Both the position numbers and the translations under genes were made by a program. From the NCBI GenBank assembly GCA_944336625.1, contig CALVLF010000117.1, positions 1 to 33,815 of the forward strand: a stretch of DNA of 33,815 nt, written 5' to 3'. This document shows, in pieces, positions 30,219 through 33,815 of the stretch. The notes below the pieces were generated by a model. That model was given only the letters and a program-made list of their open reading frames with translations. It searched no databases and was not told where the DNA came from. Numbering within the stretch: the first letter of the stretch is position 1; each line of letters begins with the position of its first letter. This DNA is from an uncultured Clostridia bacterium (lineage in GTDB: Bacteria > Bacillota > Clostridia > Christensenellales > CAG-138).

Positions 30219-30947
30219 TTATTTTTCTGGCGGCGCCATATAGGTCTGGCGGCTTTGATAAAGGCCCATACGGGCATAGAGCTCAGTCAGGGTCACGGCA
30301 CACCGAGCAGCCTCCAAAACGGGCACGTCATACCCATCCGCCAGAAGGCGCCGGCGCATGTCCTCCGTAACGCCTATGATCCCAGTACAGCCCATGACCA
30401 GCACGCTGACGCCATCCACCTCGATGGCAAGCTTACATTGGGCATACAGGTTCTCCATGAGCTTGGACCTATCCTGCAGCTCCAAGACCGGCATATCCAG
30501 CGTCCGCACACAGGGAACCCGGCTGGCAAGCCCTGCCCGCTGGATGGCGCCGCGGATCATGGGCACAACGTTTTTCAGCACCGTCACGATGCCCACCGTA
30601 TCCCCCAGGCCAAGGGCCAGATAGATGGCCGGTTCAAAGCCGCCAAAGACGGGAATTTTCACCTTTTCCCGCAGGGCCCGCACGCCGGGATCCCCAAAGC
30701 AGTTGACGAAGATGCCGTCGATCTCCTCCCCGGCGCAGGCTTCCACCGCCAGGGATACCACCTCCGGCGCAGAATATGCTTCATCATATTCGCATTCGAT
30801 GGTAACCGGCCCCTGTTGAATCTGCGCATGACGCAGCTCGGTGCCTTCCGTGAGGAAGCAGCCCATATCCGCCTCCATCTGCGGCGTAAGTATGCCAGGG
30901 GCGGTAACAGGCAGAAGATCCAGAATAATCCGTTTATTATCGCACAT
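30219..30947 (-). CDS. Aspartate/glutamate racemase family protein (hydantoin racemase-like)
   Basis: A 242-residue protein with the two catalytic cysteines of the family in IFVNCFGDPGVRALRE and VSVLVMGCTGIIGV. The segment CEYDEAYSAPEVVSLAVEACAGEEIDGIFVNCFGDPG matches hydantoin racemases (HyuE), which interconvert D- and L-5-substituted hydantoins without cofactor, while related members act on Asp or allantoin. GGAGGG lies 5-6 nt before the ATG. It is the last gene of the operon, 10 nt after the hydantoinase-like gene, so it may let the pathway use both enantiomers. Confidence 0.87.
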   Translation of the reverse strand: MCDNKRIILDLLPVTAPGILTPQMEADMGCFLTEGTELRHAQIQQGPVTIECEYDEAYSAPEVVSLAVEACAGEEIDGIFVNCFGDPGVRALREKVKIPVFGGFEPAIYLALGLGDTVGIVTVLKNVVPMIRGAIQRAGLASRVPCVRTLDMPVLELQDRSKLMENLYAQCKLAIEVDGVSVLVMGCTGIIGVTEDMRRRLLADGYDVPVLEAARCAVTLTELYARMGLYQSRQTYMAPPEK

Positions 30948-30957
30948 AAGGTCCCTC

Positions 30958-32508
30958 CTATGCCAAATCCCCTGCTGCCTTTACCCGAACGCGGCAGGTG
31001 TTGCCCACATGATAAGCAAGGGGTACATCCTCCACCTCGATAATCTCCACCGTCTCCGGGCGGGCGCCGGCTTCCACGGCGAGGCGGGTAGCTTCCGCCT
31101 TAGCCTGCGCCAGGGCCTGCTCCCGGGGAATCTGATTATAATCGATAAGCTGCTCAAAATTGCCGGAAACCTTGGAAATGGCGGAGCCGATGGCATTGGC
31201 GCAGCCTGCATGGGCCGGATTATGTACGCAAGAGGCCCCGGCCAGCTTCTGGGGCAGAATGATTGCACCCCCCCCTACCAGGACTACCTCCACATCCGCG
31301 TTGGAGGTTTTCATGGCGTCTATGCTATCCTCCACCATGGCGGCAATGGCAGCAAGGGCTTTCTCCGCCAGGCCCAGATCCACTCCCTTAACCAAGGAGG
31401 CATTGCCAATATCCGCAAGGCCTAAGCGCACGGCGATATCCGTAGCAGTAAGCACATCGCCGCCGAATACCAGCGCTTTTTTGGTAATCTCATAGCCCAC
31501 GCTGTCCGGGCCCACGGTAACGCTGCCATCTGCCTGCTGGCGGACGATGGAGCCGCCCCCCAGGCCGATGGAGATGATATCCGGCATGCGGAAATTGGTG
31601 CGCACGCCCCCAATGGTTACCGCTACGCTGGATTCCCGGGGAAAGCCATTTTGAATAACGCCGAAGTCCGTAGTAGTTCCCCCTACGTCTATGACCACGG
31701 CATCCTTGCGCTGGCTCAGGTAAGAGGCGCCCCGGATGGAGTTGGTGGGGCGGCAGGCGATGGTCAGGATAGGATAGCGCCGGGCATGTTCCATGGTCAT
31801 GAGGGTGCCGTCATTTTGGGAAAGATAGATCTCCGCATTGGTGATACCCTCATCTGCAAGGGAACGGGCAAATCCCTCTGTAAAGCCCTCCGCCACCTTA
31901 TAGAGGGCGGCATTGAGGATGGTGGCGTTTTCCCGCTCGATCAGGCCCATGGAGCCGATTTCGCTGGAGACGGAAATATGCACATCCTCCCCCATCACCT
32001 GGCGGCAGAGGGCGGCAAGCGCCAGCTCCTCATCGCTACGAACCGTGGAAAACACACAGGAAATGGCCATGGAATTGACCTTCCCTTTCATTTTCTCAAA
32101 GAAAGCGCGAGCTGCCTCCGTATCTAGGGCTGTAATCTCCCGCCCGTCATATTCATAACCGCCGCGGATCACCACATAGTCCTCTACCACCGCCTGGATA
32201 TCCTCCGGCCAATCTACCATAGGCGGGATGCCGGTAGTGGCAGGGGCGCCGATGCGCACCAGGCCCACCCGGGCCAAATGCTTGCGCTCTACAATGGCGT
32301 TGGTGCACTGGGTGGTTCCCAGCATGGCCTGGGTGATTTCCGACCGGTCCACCCCGGAAGCCTGGAGCACCTCCCGGATGGCGCAGAGGATGCCATCGTA
32401 AACATCGTCCGTGGTGGGATGCTTGATCTCGGCGATGACCTCTAGATTTTCGTTGATGATGACCGCATCGGTATTGGTGCCGCCTACATCTATGCCAAGC
32501 TTATACAT
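30958..32508 (-). CDS. Hydantoinase/oxoprolinase family protein (HyuA-like)
   Basis: A 516-residue protein with the actin-like ATPase fold of HyuA: LGIDVGGTNTDAVII at the N-terminus (phosphate loop), TTQCTNAIVERKHL, a middle VVIDVGGTTTDFGVI, SIGLGGGSIVR and a late VVLVGGGAIILP. HyuA-type proteins hydrolyse N-methylhydantoin, 5-oxoproline or acetone-type substrates with ATP, usually with a HyuB partner; no HyuB is encoded here, and a DUF917 protein takes that place. The start is the ATG at 32508 with GGAGG 9 nt upstream; a TTG two codons earlier is too close. It overlaps the DUF917 gene by 8 nt. Confidence 0.9.
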   Translation of the reverse strand: MYKLGIDVGGTNTDAVIINENLEVIAEIKHPTTDDVYDGILCAIREVLQASGVDRSEITQAMLGTTQCTNAIVERKHLARVGLVRIGAPATTGIPPMVDWPEDIQAVVEDYVVIRGGYEYDGREITALDTEAARAFFEKMKGKVNSMAISCVFSTVRSDEELALAALCRQVMGEDVHISVSSEIGSMGLIERENATILNAALYKVAEGFTEGFARSLADEGITNAEIYLSQNDGTLMTMEHARRYPILTIACRPTNSIRGASYLSQRKDAVVIDVGGTTTDFGVIQNGFPRESSVAVTIGGVRTNFRMPDIISIGLGGGSIVRQQADGSVTVGPDSVGYEITKKALVFGGDVLTATDIAVRLGLADIGNASLVKGVDLGLAEKALAAIAAMVEDSIDAMKTSNADVEVVLVGGGAIILPQKLAGASCVHNPAHAGCANAIGSAISKVSGNFEQLIDYNQIPREQALAQAKAEATRLAVEAGARPETVEIIEVEDVPLAYHVGNTCRVRVKAAGDLA

Positions 32509-33601
32509 TTCCAAGGCCCTCCTTTACCCGCGTTTCGATGGGGATATAATCCGTATCCACGCCGAAATACCTGGGGCAGACCAGCTCCAGGCCCCTTTCG
32601 CTGCGCCACATTTCATAACACTTCAGCCCCACGACCATGACCCGCTTGCCATATTTGAGAGCTTCGGTGGTTACAGGGATGAAGGTTTCCGTATCCACCA
32701 TGCAGATCAGATCCGGTACGGTAGCGCGGATCTCCCCGTTAACGGTAACGGCCAGGTTCTCATTCTGGAAGCAGACCTCCGCCCGCTGGCCCCGCCAATC
32801 GCCAATGCCATCCAGCACCACACGGCCCAGGTTAAAGGCGCCGTTGGTCTCCCGCAGCACGTCGGCAATCTTCCCCTTGAAGATGCCATAGCCCTCGCTG
32901 GCATATAGGAAGGCTGCTTCTGGGGTCATATCGGGATGGTTTTTCACATTGCGGATGGCCTGGCCCAGCATCTCGCTGCGGGTAACGATATTTTTTACGC
33001 CAAAGGCCTTCATGGTGGCCCCATCCATAATATACAGGGAAACGGTAACGGACCCGCCGCAGCTCATAGTAACTGCCCGGGCTAACTCCTCCGTCCATTT
33101 GTTGGTAATGGTATTGAAAATGGCGCTGTTGCCCTTTTCATCCGTCAGGGCCATAGGGGTGGCGCTAACGCCGCCAATGGTGAAGGTAACCATCTGCAGC
33201 TCCGGAAAAGCGCGGCCCATACCGTCGCAGTCCACCATGGGCAGGCCCAGCCGGGCAGCCGCCGCGATGGGGAGCATGGAATTCACGCCGCCGGCTTCCA
33301 TAGGCATGACGGCATATACCTTGCGTCCCATATACTGGGACACGATGTCATAAATTACCTTATATTCATTCCCGCCCGTTCCCTTTTCGCACAGCACGGT
33401 AGGGGCTCCCATCATGGCGATGGGCATGATTACGGCGTCATCCGGCACCTCCTCCGGGTCTATAAGGTCCACGGGGCCCCGTTCCTTGATGGCGCCTATG
33501 GCCATGAGCTTGCCGTAATATGGGTCGCCACCGCCCCCCGCGCCGAGAAGCGACGCGCCAAGGGCAATATCCTCTACTTCTTTGAGTCCGATCTTGCGCA
33601 A
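32501..33601 (-). CDS. DUF917 domain-containing protein
   Basis: A 366-residue protein beginning with TTG (AAAGGAG lies 9 nt upstream). LKEVEDIALGASLLGAGGGGDPYYGKLMA is the typical Gly-rich N-terminus of DUF917, followed by PMEAGGVNSMLPIAAAARLGLPMVDCDGMGRAFPELQM and a C-terminal domain with VPDLICMVDTETFIPVTTEALKYGKRVMVVGL. DUF917 proteins are regularly encoded next to HyuA-like hydantoinases and NCS1-type permeases and are sometimes annotated as hydantoinase-like, but no reaction is proven. It overlaps the next gene by 8 nt, implying tight coupling. Confidence 0.9.
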   Translation of the reverse strand: MRKIGLKEVEDIALGASLLGAGGGGDPYYGKLMAIGAIKERGPVDLIDPEEVPDDAVIMPIAMMGAPTVLCEKGTGGNEYKVIYDIVSQYMGRKVYAVMPMEAGGVNSMLPIAAAARLGLPMVDCDGMGRAFPELQMVTFTIGGVSATPMALTDEKGNSAIFNTITNKWTEELARAVTMSCGGSVTVSLYIMDGATMKAFGVKNIVTRSEMLGQAIRNVKNHPDMTPEAAFLYASEGYGIFKGKIADVLRETNGAFNLGRVVLDGIGDWRGQRAEVCFQNENLAVTVNGEIRATVPDLICMVDTETFIPVTTEALKYGKRVMVVGLKCYEMWRSERGLELVCPRYFGVDTDYIPIETRVKEGLGNV

Positions 33602-33629
33602 GTTTCAGCGCTCCTTTCTGTTATGATTA

Positions 33630-33815
33630 TCAGGCGGCCTTTTTCCCAAAAGCCTTCTCCAGCAGGATATACAGCACCATGGAAACCAGGATGCCGTTGA
33701 CGGGCCCGATGAAGAAGGGGGTGTTCAGGAAGGCCAGGAAAGGTATAGAAGCGAAGGTCCCGCCCGTCATACAGGCGATGAGGGCGCCAGCCAGGAAGGA
33801 AATGACGCCAGGGGC
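33630..33815 (-). CDS. Membrane permease, probably cytosine/purine/hydantoin (NCS1) type (5' part outside window)
   Basis: The last 61 residues of a protein whose start lies beyond the right edge: APGVISFLAGALIACM, then SIPFLAFLNTPFFIGPVNGILVSMVLYILLEKAFGKKAA. Two hydrophobic segments joined by a short loop with N-T-P-F-F-I-G-P-V-N-G resemble the C-terminus of CodB-like NCS1 permeases that carry cytosine, allantoin or hydantoins. It ends 28 nt before the DUF917 gene, fitting an uptake gene at the head of the hydantoin operon. With only the C-terminus visible, the family call is moderate. Confidence 0.65.
   Translation of the reverse strand, partial: APGVISFLAGALIACMTGGTFASIPFLAFLNTPFFIGPVNGILVSMVLYILLEKAFGKKAA

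Overview
The window reads as chromosome of a Clostridia-class Firmicute with moderately high GC. The support is a SCIFF peptide with its radical SAM maturase, a SigI/RsgI-type sigma and anti-sigma pair, a T-box leader on thrS, a (S/P)PXTG-type sorting signal, and AGGAGG ribosome binding sites throughout. I cannot name the genus. No rRNA, tRNA, CRISPR array, prophage or transposase gene is visible.

Layout. 1-4088 (minus): a TIGR04086-type membrane protein, the SCIFF precursor (47 codons), the SCIFF maturase and recJ, which runs off the left edge. 4327-9871 (plus): a six-gene cluster, sigI-like sigma factor, rsgI-like anti-sigma factor, an RsgI-ectodomain-like lipoprotein with 45-bp tandem repeats, a VTC polyphosphate-polymerase-type protein, a DUF4956 membrane protein and a CotH-type kinase. 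9943-13384 (minus): yajC, a DUF2156 protein, a SIMPL lipoprotein and a DUF4349 lipoprotein. 13578-17374 (plus): cysK-cysE, a diacylglycerol-kinase-family lipid kinase and a TSUP transporter. 17438-19632 (minus): thrS with its T-box leader. 19921-21702 (plus): a CD3324-family protein, a choloylglycine-hydrolase-like protein and a CatB/Vat-like acetyltransferase. 21928-25345: a sortase substrate, an XRE regulator with a DUF3169 membrane protein, an AIM24 protein and a PaaI thioesterase. 25525-28495 (minus): an orphan NMT1-type lipoprotein, an SRPBCC protein, a decapitated GNAT remnant and a radical SAM protein. 28572-28853: a 280-bp non-coding element with 28-bp terminal inverted repeats and two long internal hairpins. 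29035-29832: an XRE-membrane protein that seems to start at ATC. 30219-33815 (minus): a hydantoin-type operon of permease, DUF917, HyuA-like hydantoinase and racemase.

The best candidate for an undescribed system is 4327-9871. Two sites with the same form, ACCCC-N19-CGTA, resembling SigI-type promoters, lie before the sigma gene and before the lipoprotein gene. The anti-sigma factor and the lipoprotein share an NPE-containing extracytoplasmic domain, a Gly/Tyr/Asp/Ser-rich tail and an identical last six residues (SSDYDD), and both are encoded beside a CotH-type kinase and a VTC-type enzyme. My model, which is inference, is a surface-sensing regulon whose disordered tails are modified by the kinase or interact with polyphosphate. 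The cluster also separates yajC from the TIGR04086/SCIFF genes it is usually found with.

All calls come from reading the sequence by eye; no database search was run. Family names rest on recognised motifs and overall resemblance.
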